A DNA stretch of 64,000 nucleotides from contig JARVKI010000003.1 of assembly GCA_036674765.1 (NCBI GenBank), forward strand, positions 1 through 64,000, given 5' to 3'. Numbering within the stretch: the stretch's first letter is position 1; every line of letters begins with the position of its first letter. The notes beneath the pieces are model-generated. The model was not told where the DNA came from. It ran no database searches and saw only the letters and a program-made list of their open reading frames with translations. The translations under genes and the position numbers were made by a program. The DNA is from Seiridium cupressi. Lineage: Eukaryota > Ascomycota > Sordariomycetes > Amphisphaeriales > Sporocadaceae. Of the stretch, positions 45,212-56,163 are shown piece after piece.

Positions 45212-47605
45212 TGTCTCACGTCGAGAGCAACGGCCCGGACTGGAGGCTGCTACTCTCGACCTTTGCACAAACACGCTATCTCTGTATTTATGAGGATCCG
45301 GACTGCTCCTCTCGGTGGTTCTCAAGGTAGTTGGCAGGGGCCGAATATAGCCTCAGGAACATCAAGGCCGCCGCTGTTATCTGGCACCAAGTCTGCTCAT
45401 GGAGGCTGAAAAGTGGGCGGAATGTCGGGTATGTCGGACTTTTTGTCTCTTTCGAAAAGACTCACCCTAAAAGCTCTGCCTCGATTCCACAATCGGCTGA
45501 TCGTAGTTCGTTTCGAGAGGACGTCGAAGCGCAAGGCAGGGCACGGCACGGCAAAGAGGAGGAGGGGTGCTCGCCCGTTTGACTACCAGGGAGATAATCG
45601 GCGATAGCGTACGAGGGGTAATCTTGATCTCACTCAGACGTCTCTGCTTCACCACGTGAACGCAGGCGTTTGTCACGGGTGCAGTTGGTGCGCCGGGCTA
45701 GACTCGATCGCCGGGGCCAAAAGGCAGATTCAAAAGAGTGTAAATATGATGTGGTACTGAGGCTCTGGAAAGAGATACTTGTTTTCCGTACGGATACTGT
45801 ATCACTGATAAGAGCGGGACAGTAGAGTTACTAGGACTTGGGCGTGCTTTTGGTTGTGCTGTGATGCGCAGAGCCGACGATGAGGGCGAGTCATCAGCAA
45901 AAGCTCATGACCGTGGAAGGAGGGGGGAGAGTGAGAAGAATAGAAGTCGGGTCCGGCGTAAGTCAGGTCGAGGGATGGCGAGGGAGGAAGGGGAGAAGAG
46001 GAGCAGAGGAGGAGGAAGGAGCCGTCGGCGCCAGAGGTCTAAGAGTCAAAAGGTCTCTCCCTGGGCTGCAAGTGGGCAAGAGTGCGTGAGAGGTTGGCGG
46101 TTCTAGGTTGTTAGTTCTTGGACCAAGGCGACTAATAAAGCGGAGGAAATGCGGTTACCAGACAATCATGTGCGTGTAAGTAATGTCTATGTAGGATCCA
46201 ATATGTACGGGCTAGCCTAGATACCTGGGCAGAGGGGGCAAGAGCGAGCAGCATGCGGTACTTTGTCCGTACATGGGATGGGATTGGACTGGACTGGATC
46301 TATCATGAGCGCAAGTCTCAGTTGGGCGGTGCCTATCCGCAGCGGAATTGCCAGGGCTTGAGACTTGCTGAGGACCACGCTGGGGCGCCCGGCGCTGGGC
46401 AATGCAGGCGCAAGAATGTACTTTGCCTGCTTGGCAGGGTGGACAGGCAGACAACCGGCTTGAGGCGTCGTTCAAGGTAATGCAAAATGCGAGAGGTCCG
46501 AAATGGGTAGCATGGGCGCGGGCATGGGTATGGGTATAGCACGAGAATCGAGAATAGGCAGACCAAGAAGGGTGCCGCTAATAATTTACACATGCACATG
46601 GGGGGCCCGGCCATGCGTCACGACTGTAGCTGTAGATGGAGCCAGCCCAGCTGAGTTACAGCTCAGTTGGGTAATGTAGCGTTCCGAGCCATTGGCACTG
46701 CGCTGGGCACCATTTCAGCAGTACCGCCAGCGTCAGTGTCGGAGCTGCGGCCTCATCACCAGTATCCCAGCCCACACACGCACAACGAACAAACGAAGAG
46801 AGTAAAGAGGCAAGGCAGCCAAACGACCGTTGGCAGGGTGCAAGGTCCGGCGTGAGGTGGCTCTGATGAGCTGGTTTTCCTCCAAACTTTGCCCTCGTGC
46901 AGCTCCAGGCCATGAATAGGCAAACGAACATAGCCGCCGGATAACCGAAGCATACACGATACATGCTCAGCGTTCCCATCTGTCCTTGTCGCTGTACTTG
47001 GCCCCCGAAAGATTAAAGAAAGTTCTTGCTCCGGCGCCGAAAGGCAGTACCATGGATGGAGGTGATGGCCTTGCCGCCGGCTCACCTAAGGCAGGGAGGG
47101 ACGTCGGGGCTACATGTCACCTCTAATCTGTCGATGGCTTGGACACAGCAGCTCATCAAACCCTGCCTGCACCGGAACAGCTCGTGTTTAAAAACAACTG
47201 GACCCCGCCTGTGACTGCTCGCCTCACAAGTGCTTGACTTGAAATTTAGGCCGGCGCCCTTTGGACACGGGTCTTGCAGCCACCGTCTTATCCCTCCTCC
47301 CCTGCAAGCATCAACGTAGGATATCTTACCGATTTCAGCAAACCCAGAGAGCAGCCTGAGCCCCGTTTCTTACAAGTCGCATGCTGCTCCTTCGTCACGC
47401 CTGCTTCCCTCTTTTCTACAACGTGATCCGACCATACAGTTCAAAGGACCCACTAATTAGTGCTAGGTGCCGGCCTTCAGCTTTCCTATTCTTGCTGCTC
47501 ACTCCTTCTCGGCACCTGCCACCCTCCTGTTCGGGGCCTGAACTCATGGTCCTGCCTACAGGTGCAGCGCTGCATTAGGTTCTGTTCCTCAGGCGAGCCC
47601 CAGCT
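45212..47605. other. Gene-poor region upstream of the RING gene
   Basis: 2.4 kb with the RING-gene promoter and no recognised gene. The segment about 45885-46060 is strongly purine-rich (GA) on the plus strand, which makes long but meaningless Arg/Glu/Gly frames. It runs up to an assembly problem at 47.6 kb. Confidence 0.4.
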
Positions 47606-47711
47606 GGGGGGGGGGGGGGGGGGGGGGGGGCCCATTGTTTTTTGTTAACACCCCCCGCAAAGAAACCGTGACCGAAAGTGACAAGGGGGGGCCCAGGCAG
47701 ANNNNNNNNNN

Positions 47712-47764
<53 letters not shown>
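47606..47764. other. Assembly gap: poly-G, short segment, N run, poly-C
   Basis: 25 G (47606-47630), then about 70 bases of uncertain sequence with further C and G runs, ten N (47702-47711) and 53 C (47712-47764). This is a scaffold gap with homopolymer artefacts on its edges, not a biological feature. A proline-rich open frame across it is meaningless. Confidence 0.9.
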
Positions 47765-50700
47765 TTGGTTTGTGGTTACAGCACCCGTCTAGGACAGCGT
47801 GACGGAGATGAACGAGTGGTGCGCAGGGCGAAGAGCATGCTTTTGAACCACTCAGTGCTTCACCTTCTGAACCTAGCTATCCGAGACATGTTACAGACGG
47901 CACAAGAGGACATCCATCCGACTCCCGCTCGTCCACGAGTTTGAAATGATGCATCCTCTGCCGGCCGGGAGTCTCGGTTCTGGCGGAAATATTACATGAG
48001 CAGGGCTCGTCGCAACCTTCGCCTCCCAACGCCGTCACTAAGCAGCCGACTGGCTACCGAAGTGTCACATATGCGAATCGCCTGTCACCCATCATAGTCG
48101 GTCCAATTCTGCCAGTCCTGACGATCCGAATGTAGTATAGTGTAATAGCAATTGCACGGTTTGTCGCCTCAAGAAGCACGAATGAGCACACCCGTCAAGA
48201 GAGCTCATCTTCACCAAATGCCACGGTTGGTCCCACGTCCCGCCGTCGCTGGGCGAGTCATCTGAGACTTACGGGATCTTGAGTGATGGCTTACTGCACG
48301 AGCCTGTCAGGAACCTTCGTGGCGGCTGTGGGGAATGCTCTTCGTCAAGCGATGAGTTGGCGACATGCTTCCCATCCACCCAACTCACTGGCAACTCGAC
48401 ATTCCTAACCTTCCATTGCATGACTACAGCTCAAATCGCTCGGTAAATGACAACTTTTGGCGCCGTTCAACCGTGGGTACATAGGGCACTAACTAGAAGA
48501 CGACACCACCTTTCACCCTCTGGTGCACTGCAAGGCTTCAACCATGTACTACTTTACCCTCCATTATCACGGTCACATTCTCAGGCAAGGCTATGCTATG
48601 CAATGAATACTATGCCTTCCCGGCAGCCGGCGTTTAAAGAAGAGGAACTCAGGGCGCTCCATGCTCAAACACCTTGGCCAGGCCCGACTAGCTCTGATCT
48701 TCCCAGCAACAGACAGTGCAGTAAGCTGCATTGTCATACGTATGATGGACGGTGACGGCGTGCTCCAGTCGGTTGCATTGTGAATGTCATATTGCCTGGC
48801 TCTCGGATTGAACCTTGATGGTTTTGTTTTGACGTCGGCACAGGCCTGGCCAAGATTTACGAAGACCAAAAGCACTTGGGATAGATCTATCAGTGTTCAA
48901 TGTCGCCGACAAAGATACCCAGCTTGTGGGATGCGCGCGAACCTTGCCGGTGACTACGCGGCGGTTCATCGTCCCGTTGCCGGTATGGGTTTCCTCGGTG
49001 CTTAAGTTGCCTTGGATTACTTGAGAACTGTGTATGTAAGGATCCAGTTGCCAACTCGCTATTTCAGTCCTCCTGTCGTTCTTGGAAGGCCAGCCAGCCA
49101 ATCCGGACTCTTCATTGGCCAGGAAAGAGCTTAGGCCATTCCAGGGTTCATGTTGGTCTCAACATAAAACTCAAGCAAACCTTTTGCTATGGCCAACCTT
49201 AAAATGCCCATCGCCATGGGCGCATAGCCCATGCCACCAAGCTCATGAATGGTGGAACTTCAGGGGCCGCCAGAATAGATTTGGTCATGCTCTGACTCCG
49301 ACTGATGGTCGAGGCTCCGGTAGAGGCGGCAATACTAAAGTGAAACCCAACTTCAGCGAACATTGAACCCACGGACGGCGAAGAAGCACACACTTTGCGA
49401 CCGACCAGGGCCTGGCGCAGCACTACCCCTCCTCCGTTCACCGTCAGATAGATCCAACCTTGCTCACTGGGTTTCCACCACTGCGACTATCTTGCTTAGT
49501 ATGATCGCTCTAGAGGCTAGGACAGCTTGCATTTCCTCAACCCATGACATTCGTCATCAATCCATTATTTAGCTGCCGGTCAGCAGCTCAGCAACTCCTG
49601 CTGAGCTTAGCCAAGACAGTGCACTGTTCACACTATTCTAACCACTCCAGGCCTGTCTTGCCCTTTTGTCGGCGGAATCAACGGATGGAGAGGCTTTGGG
49701 GGTTATATGATTGAAATTGGCGACATGTTGCGTAATGCTCTAAATACTTCGATCCGGCGGCATGTTTGTGATATCGAAATCCTTGATATCATGACCAGGG
49801 GCACCAAGTCACTGGCGAAGCGATCTTCCCTGCACTGACACGAATCAGCTGACGATGGCCCTTCACACCGCATCACAAAATAGCCCCGCCAATGCACCTG
49901 ACAAGGTACCAGCCGGTCTGCTTTCTTGCTATCACTTTTCTTGAGACATTATTGAGTCCAAATGACCGCCGTGGGGCAACGAATGCCGGCTGGGTATGAC
50001 TTTCAAGTCTCCAAGGCCCAACCATTCATCATTTGGAGCCCCCGTCGATATCGGCGGGCGTACTTGAAGTCCAAAGGAAGGGGAAGCAGGCATTCCCACC
50101 GTTGTCATCGTATCATCGTTAACGCCAGGCAGTACGGCCGAGCAACAACGGCAATCCATTTATGATCAGAGGTCTTGCGGGACCGTTTGCTGCTTGCGCT
50201 TGATGCTTTGATGTAGCCGCCAACTCTGGCTGAATGCAAGCATACGACCGACAGACACCCCGGCCTCACTTCCCACTGACCCCCTCATCACAAACAAGCA
50301 CGACTGGCTTGATCGAAAAATAGCCCAGTATTGTCTTATTAGTCGATCAGCCCCAATGAACCGTGTGTCGCAATCTCGAGATTGCAGGTTTTGTTCTTGA
50401 CTCGATGCAATGCAGAAAATGCCCTGATAAAGTTCTCGCTTACTCCCAGTGGCGCTTGATTCAACCGCGGCCGGGTTATCGTTCAAGGCCTCTGATTCGG
50501 GTCTAGACAGCGCCATCTGGCCGTATTATCAACCCACAACGGAGTTGCAGTCGTGTCCACATCTACTGAACACTGCGCATTTTCGGTCTGCTCCTTACGA
50601 CGACTGACCGCCAAGGTTCATGATGCTGGGGCTTCTCCATGGACACTCAGATCCGATACTGTGGTAGAAACAACGAGCCCAACGTTCATCGCCACGTGTA

Positions 50701-52694
50701 GGAAATGACGTTTGAGCTTGGTATCCAGGATAATTTGATAGCAAATCCAGAGCTATGATCTGTCTGTCGTAACCAGCACCACTATCACATCGGCCTAACG
50801 GCAATATCCAGCTGCTCTTTACGAGGTTATAGGGCGACGGGAGTCGCCGTAACGTGGGATTCAATACGGGAGACCGAGTGATACGATATAGGTTCAAGCA
50901 TGGACATCTCAAATATTTGTGCTTTTTGTTTGTGTGACTTACAAGCAACGTAGGAATGGACTAGATATTCAGAATGCTTCTCTAGTATTCACTCGCTTCC
51001 AGAAGCCGGCGATATCGTCGACTCATCGACGCACGATACGATACGACACGAGAGCACTAGCGATACGGGATGACTTGTAAACCCACAGCCAACCTTGACT
51101 GTATTGACACAAGTCCTCTCTTGCCCTCTCATATGGCAAATGTGGTGTTGTGTCATGAAAAAGTTGCTAAGTAGTATTGTTCATGCTCTCCTGGGTACTT
51201 GAGGGCAATACACTCGCGACTACGCTCTGTGAAACCTCTCGTATAATCGTACATATTCGTCTTCACAAGGGTTTAATTTGTTGGCAACATAATAAACTCT
51301 TCCTGAGGTTATAAAACCAACAGCATTGGAATCATGAAAGAAACCAGGTGAGTTATAGGTATGAATGACTAACTAGTCACAGAGCGATCTTCGAATGGAA
51401 TGGGAAGCAAAGCAATACTCATCATGATCCATGGCATGATCTTGTCGACTAGGTGGTGGGCTGGTGCAGCTTCGTGCACCACTACCTCGCTCTGCCGGGT
51501 TACCTGGTTCAACTATCAAAATACACCTCAAAAAGAATAAATTGTCCGGACTCAGCAATATTGGGACTCAAAGTTTTGATGCCTGAGTTGCGAGATTTTG
51601 TAGGTATCCTGTTGAGTAGGTCTTTATTAGATGAATCTAATTATACATGTCGAAATCTAGCTTTACAAAACTCATAGATCAAGTAAACTGTCAGTTAATA
51701 GGACTCCAACAAAGGAGCTCGTGAGAGGAAGAAATATTGGAATCCCAAGGTTTCAACAAACTCATCCGTAGCTTAAAAACACCACGACGGCTCCGAAGGG
51801 CTTAGAGCCTAGTCGCGACTACTAAGAGAGTAATCTTAACCAGCTTTTATTTCCCATCTTAGGAAGTTGCCAATATCGCTTCTATTACTAAGAACATACA
51901 CCCCAGTCTGAAGAAGGCCACGACGCGACTACACTACGTAATTCAAGGTAGATCTCGTGTCAATATGATAACAATTCATCAATATAATATATTTTAGACG
52001 TTCTTTTAGCCCCATGTAAGCTGGCGAGGTGTACGAGTTGCGATAATGGCTCACGTTTTGTAGAAATGATGACTGTCCCCCGGATCAGCTTAATTGTCAG
52101 ATATTCTTCCATGTTATTTGACCGTTGACCAGTAGATGATCTAGTCATTTGCGTTATCGTAAAAGCTGGGATTACAACCATTAACCCTCCTTTGACATAC
52201 CATACTCAAAGTGGAGGGGTTCCATCACGTCATTGCATCAGTGGGTGTAGACATGTGTATTGCAGAGCATCGATTTCAGAACGTGTGTCCCCGAGTTATG
52301 ATGTAAAATTTGAGATGGAAAAAAAAAGAGTTATCGTCATGTGTGATAATATCTTCACTGGGCCGCGTCAATGTATGAGTATTAAGTGATTCACAGAGAA
52401 AACAAGGCCGCGCATAAATACCAACACGTGCTCGTCCGAAGCCTCGACCCAGAAAGATTTCACGTTCTTGCCATGTTGGAAACACCTCTACCCACCAATT
52501 ATATCTCCTAATGATACCTAGCGAGCATTCTGGACATTGCGACAACCAGAAGCGACAAAACGACATCAGATCAAGCCAAGAACAGGTATAGATCAAGAAT
52601 CCTGCTTGCCAAACCATCCATTGCCGACTCTTTCTCTTTCAAGACGCCACCCATACACCTATCTCTCTAGGCAACGTTTTCCTGAGCGACAACA
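47765..52694. other. Gene desert of about 4.9 kb
   Basis: I found no frame with a recognisable family, no splice-consistent exon chain and no transposon ends. Frames are short on both strands. The part 51200-52400 is A+T-richer than the rest; a patch of CGATACGA-like short repeats lies near 51030-51070. It may be decayed accessory sequence, noncoding RNA or regulatory DNA, but nothing here decides that. Confidence 0.4.
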
Positions 52695-52982
52695 ATGTGC
52701 AATACTCATCACTTTCGCTCACGCAACTGCGGGCATCATTGGCTGCAGATCTCACAGCCGTGCTATCCAGGCTGGGGCTTTAACCACTGCGATACGTTCG
52801 GGGACGGCATTGCGCGAGAGCCCAGCCCACAGTCCAACACCGAGGCCCTCTGTCCAGCCTGTGCATATGGTGGCCGCTATGACAAGAACCAAGTTCGCAT
52901 GATCATCGACATGAAGGATCGCTGGCGCTGGGGACAGGGGCCATGCAAGCATGACTCAGGGATCGAATGTGTCATATTGTGA
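52695..52982 (+). CDS. Small Cys/His-rich conserved fungal protein of unknown function
   Basis: A single exon from ATG 52695 gives 95 residues. It begins MCNTHHFRSRNCGHHWLQIS, with Cys and His spaced like a metal site (C-x2-HH and C-x-HH). A second pair, CPAC, follows near residue 63, and GPCKHDSGIEC lies near the end. The central part has PCYPGWGF and a late MIIDMKDRWRWG. I recall similar short proteins in Sordariomycetes annotated only as hypothetical, which is why I accept so small a gene in this gene-poor place. The cysteines and histidines suggest zinc binding, but this is inference. No signal peptide or membrane helix is visible. It is followed by the MTQ2 gene on the same strand. Confidence 0.7.
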   Translation: MCNTHHFRSRNCGHHWLQISQPCYPGWGFNHCDTFGDGIAREPSPQSNTEALCPACAYGGRYDKNQVRMIIDMKDRWRWGQGPCKHDSGIECVIL

Positions 52983-53535
52983 GGATAGCTATTGATGAGC
53001 ACACACAAGACATAGGAAATTGCACGGGCGAGGACTGGAAAACTGGGAAAGGAAGCTTCGTCAGGTCACGCATGGTAGGGACTCAGGAATTGGTCAGGGC
53101 GAATGAGAGGTCCCATTTGCACCCGAGAGATTTGAAGTGCATATAGCAAGAGTACGGAGACCTTCGACGACTCGAAAGCGATGGAGCGACCATCGATAAG
53201 CCGTCTTACATATCGCGGTTGCGTGCCAAGGCATGTGGATGACATATAGTCAGTTCCATGGCGGATGCCCGTTGGGCAAGCACGTCCAACTCAACAGTAT
53301 CGGGCAGAACAATACTTGGGAGAGCTTAAGCATGAAATTCTCTCCAAGCAACCACATTTTGGAATTATAACATGCCATCCTTTTTCCATTGCATCTTTAC
53401 TTCTCGACTCATAGGCTCATCACGTGCCCTAACCCCAGCTATGATGCAAATTCCCCACCATCTCTAAAGCATTGCCGACCACACTCACGACACATCCGCT
53501 CACTGCCTGCGAAACGGGCACGCAGGCTTGTCCCC
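52983..53535. other. Intergenic, small protein to MTQ2
   Basis: 553 bp. The frame open upstream of the MTQ2 ATG (from 53389) lacks family resemblance and is treated as leader. Nothing else was recognised. Confidence 0.4.
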
Positions 53536-54288
53536 ATGCTCCCCACACCGGACACGTCTCATGTGGACTATGAGCGGATCTATGAGCCGGCAGAGGATTC
53601 GTTCCTGCTGCTAGACACGCTTTCCTCGGCCTCGGAAACCTCATTTCTCCAATCCCGGTTCGGCAATAAAGCATCATCACCACTCCCGCCTTTGGTGGTT
53701 GAGATTGGACCGGGCTCCGGAGTGGTCATCGGCTTCATAAACGCGCAGGCGCAGACCATTTTTGGGACTCGGCATGTGCTGACTGCTGCGGTGGATGTAA
53801 ATCGGCATGCCTGCATAGCCACACGCACAACCGCTTTGAAGGCCGCGAGGGACGACCCGACGCAGCACGGTGTCTTCCTCGATACAATTCAGGGGAATCT
53901 CGTGGCATCTCTCAGGAACGGCTCCGTTGATGTCTTAGTGTTCAACCCGCCGTATGTACCCACTGATGAGCTACCACAACAACCGACTGCTGCAGACGAC
54001 GTGGCAGACAGCAAGCCAAGTTTCGACCATGACTCTTATCTGCTGGCACTATCATATGCTGGAGGGAGGGACGGGATGGAAACCACGGACCGGCTCATTG
54101 ACAGTCTGGGAGACATTCTGTCAATACGGGGATGCGCATATATCCTGTTATGCGCACAGAACAGGCCGGAAGAAGTCAAGCAGCGCATCAAAGGCTTCGG
54201 TAAAGAGTGGATGGTCGAGACTGTGGGCTCCAGTGGGAAGAAGGCCGGTTGGGAGAAATTGCAGATTATCAGGATCTGGAGAGAGTGA
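53536..54288 (+). CDS. MTQ2: MTQ2-like eRF1 glutamine methyltransferase
   Basis: A single exon gives 250 residues from ATG 53536. An in-frame ATG 147 nt upstream would add 49 unrelated residues, whereas MLPTPDTSHVDYERIYEPAEDSF is a typical family start. MTQ2/HEMK2, with the Zn-finger partner TRM112, methylates the glutamine of the GGQ motif in release factor eRF1. Motif I is VVEIGPGSGVV (residues 54-64). A DVN near 87 holds the SAM-binding acid. The substrate-binding NPPY is at 137-140, followed by VPTDE as usual. The C-terminal part (LLCAQNRPEE... GWEKLQIIRIWR) is complete. Length agrees with the family. It is convergent with Sm D1. Confidence 0.93.
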   Translation: MLPTPDTSHVDYERIYEPAEDSFLLLDTLSSASETSFLQSRFGNKASSPLPPLVVEIGPGSGVVIGFINAQAQTIFGTRHVLTAAVDVNRHACIATRTTALKAARDDPTQHGVFLDTIQGNLVASLRNGSVDVLVFNPPYVPTDELPQQPTAADDVADSKPSFDHDSYLLALSYAGGRDGMETTDRLIDSLGDILSIRGCAYILLCAQNRPEEVKQRIKGFGKEWMVETVGSSGKKAGWEKLQIIRIWRE

Positions 54289-54692
54289 TCACATCGTATG
54301 TGGGAGAGTAGGAAAATATCGATTTTTTTTTTTTTTTTTTTTTTTTTTGATTGGCAGTGACTTTCTCTTTTGCCCTTTTCTCGCGTTAACGAGTTCAAAT
54401 TCATGGCTCAATGCGATCATGCTATGAAAAGGAGCCATACCAAGTTGCCCGGTCATTTTTCGTGCAAGTTATCTTCACATGCCAGACCCTGCCCTATGAA
54501 CGCCGTTTCGCACAATCTTGAATCCCATCTGCATGTCGCCAACCGGAACAGAGCTGGCTAGAGTGACCATGGACGGCAATTTTCGCAACTGGGACAACTT
54601 GACGTCTGTTGTTTTCATGTCCGTTCCCCTGGCAAAAAGCCCAAAGTCCTTGGACCTAGAGGATCAAATCGTCCATCACATCTTCCTCTTAC
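54289..54692. other. Convergent 3' region, MTQ2 and Sm D1
   Basis: 404 bp between the stop codons. It contains a run of about 25 T at 54324-54348. No gene was seen. Confidence 0.4.
54324..54348 (+). repeat. Poly-T tract of about 25 bases
   Basis: An uninterrupted T run lies 36 bases after the MTQ2 stop. It is a simple homopolymer in a 3' region. A retroposed poly-A tail is possible in principle, but no adjacent element supports that. Confidence 0.8.
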
Positions 54693-55234
54693 TTATCTTC
54701 CTCTACCCCGACCCCGACCGCCACCACCGCGGCCACCACCGCCTCTGCCTCTTCCACGCATACCTCCACGTGCACCACCACGGTCCGCGACCTCCTTGCG
54801 GGCCTTGTTCTTGGGCTTCACAGAATCATCAATCAATAGTGTGTCGAGGGGTAACGAGTCCGGCAGGATGAAATAGCGGATGGTCGAGCCTCGGATGTTC
54901 ATGGTGTCGAGCGGGATAGGATCTTGGCCCCGGGGCGTCATCTTGACGGTGCGCAGGGCTGTGTTCATTTGGGGCGAGACCGACGTGATGGTGCCGTGAA
55001 TGATAGTGCCTTAAGGAACGAGACTCGATTAGCTTATGCGTCAAGATCGCCCTGCGTATAAACCAAAACCTACCATTCTTGAGCTCAATCGTCACCGTCT
55101 CATTGGCGCATTTCATTAAGAATCTGTTGCGAGATCATCGTCAGCTAAGTCGCCCTTGTTTGCGGGGGTTAGAGTTTAACACATATGGTGCTGAATATGG
55201 AAGAAATGACGGGAAATTACCTGACGAGCTTCAT
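54693..55234 (-). CDS. SMD1: Small nuclear ribonucleoprotein Sm D1
   Basis: Three exons, complement(join(54693..55009,55074..55123,55221..55234)), give 126 residues. Sm D1 is part of the heptameric ring on U1, U2, U4 and U5 snRNAs. The first exon is only 14 nt (MKLV plus AG of an Arg codon) and the second 50 nt, giving [20 protein letters not shown], the Sm1 motif. Exon 3 gives [17 protein letters not shown] and the Sm2 motif ([20 protein letters not shown]). The C-terminal tail is an RG/GRG repeat, the usual target of arginine methylation. The introns are 97 and 64 nt. Length equals that of the family. The tiny first exon means automatic gene finders may miss the start. Confidence 0.95.
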
Positions 55235-55680
55235 ATTGACTTATTACGCAATTTGCGGTGTGGTCAAGGAGTTTGAGACGCGTTTGCACTGCGCTGTACA
55301 GCAATTTGAAGTTCGCGGTCTGGTTCTGGTTCGGAGCTTCAGCCTTGTAAATTTCGAGGTGCAGAGCTCCAGAGCCAATCACGTGACCCACTTGCTCAAG
55401 CAAGGCACCAGCCCGGACAATGACAATGGGATTACGATTGCATCACTTTGGCACTATGCAGATCGCTCTGAATCAAGCGACAAGAAGGCTCCAATAATTC
55501 TAATCATCTGTATTGTGAAAGTCAAGGTCCTCAAGTTACCTCGACGGATGCTGGCGATGTCGCTCGGAAGTAAATATGCTTTGTAGTGGTATCAAATATA
55601 ATCATAGCCCGTCATCAGAAAGCGTGTCCCACCACCATAGTCTATTGTAGTAAGGACACCTTCTGCTTCTTCTTCTCCCC
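55235..55680. other. Intergenic, Sm D1 promoter and PKR1 3' side
   Basis: 446 bp between two minus-strand genes. No further gene or motif was recognised. Confidence 0.4.
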
Positions 55681-56163
55681 TCACTTGTCCTTTTCAGTCT
55701 CATTCTCTGAGACCTTCTCCCACTCATCCTCTGTGCTCACGCCCGACTTGTAGCCCGGGGATGTGTCTAGCCTCTGCTTCAGCTCGCCCTGCTGCTCTGT
55801 GACCTCAATCTCGTGGCTCGCAGAGACAGGAGCAACGGACGATTTGGTCTTAGAATCCACCGCTTCAACCTCTGTGTCATCACTATCGTCGGCATTTTGC
55901 CTGGCTTTGGCTTCTTCTTGAGCCTTCCTCTCCGCCTCCTTTGCTTGCTCCTTCTTCAGTTCTGTCGCAAACCAGTTGATGGCGGCCCAGAGCCCACCGC
56001 AGATGAATGAAAGGATGACAAAGTGGATACTGGATGTTGCGAGCAGGAGGGTGAACAGCACCACCTGCAGGGCAGCGAAGGTGACGTTGGTTGCGAGAAG
56101 GAGGGTTGGTGTAGTGCCCGGAGTGAAGATGGAGTTCCAGATCTCTTCAAAGAAGTTTGCCAT
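55681..56163 (-). CDS. PKR1: PKR1-like V-ATPase assembly factor
   Basis: A single exon from ATG 56163 gives 160 residues. The frame stays open 72 codons upstream, but MANFFEEIWNSIFTPGTTPT is the typical beginning of the family. PKR1 is a small ER membrane protein needed for V-ATPase V0 assembly in yeast. Two hydrophobic helices follow directly (LLLATNVTFAALQVVLFTLLLA and IHFVILSFICGGLWAAINWF). Then comes a charged helix (TELKKEQAKEAERKAQEEAK), and the tail is acidic and Ser/Thr-rich (EDEWEKVSENETEKD). The tail is longer than the yeast one, as usual for filamentous fungi. Confidence 0.9.
   Translation of the reverse strand: MANFFEEIWNSIFTPGTTPTLLLATNVTFAALQVVLFTLLLATSSIHFVILSFICGGLWAAINWFATELKKEQAKEAERKAQEEAKARQNADDSDDTEVEAVDSKTKSSVAPVSASHEIEVTEQQGELKQRLDTSPGYKSGVSTEDEWEKVSENETEKDK

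Noticed and set aside
47678..47944. Proline-rich open frame
   Set aside because: It runs through the N gap and the poly-C artefact.
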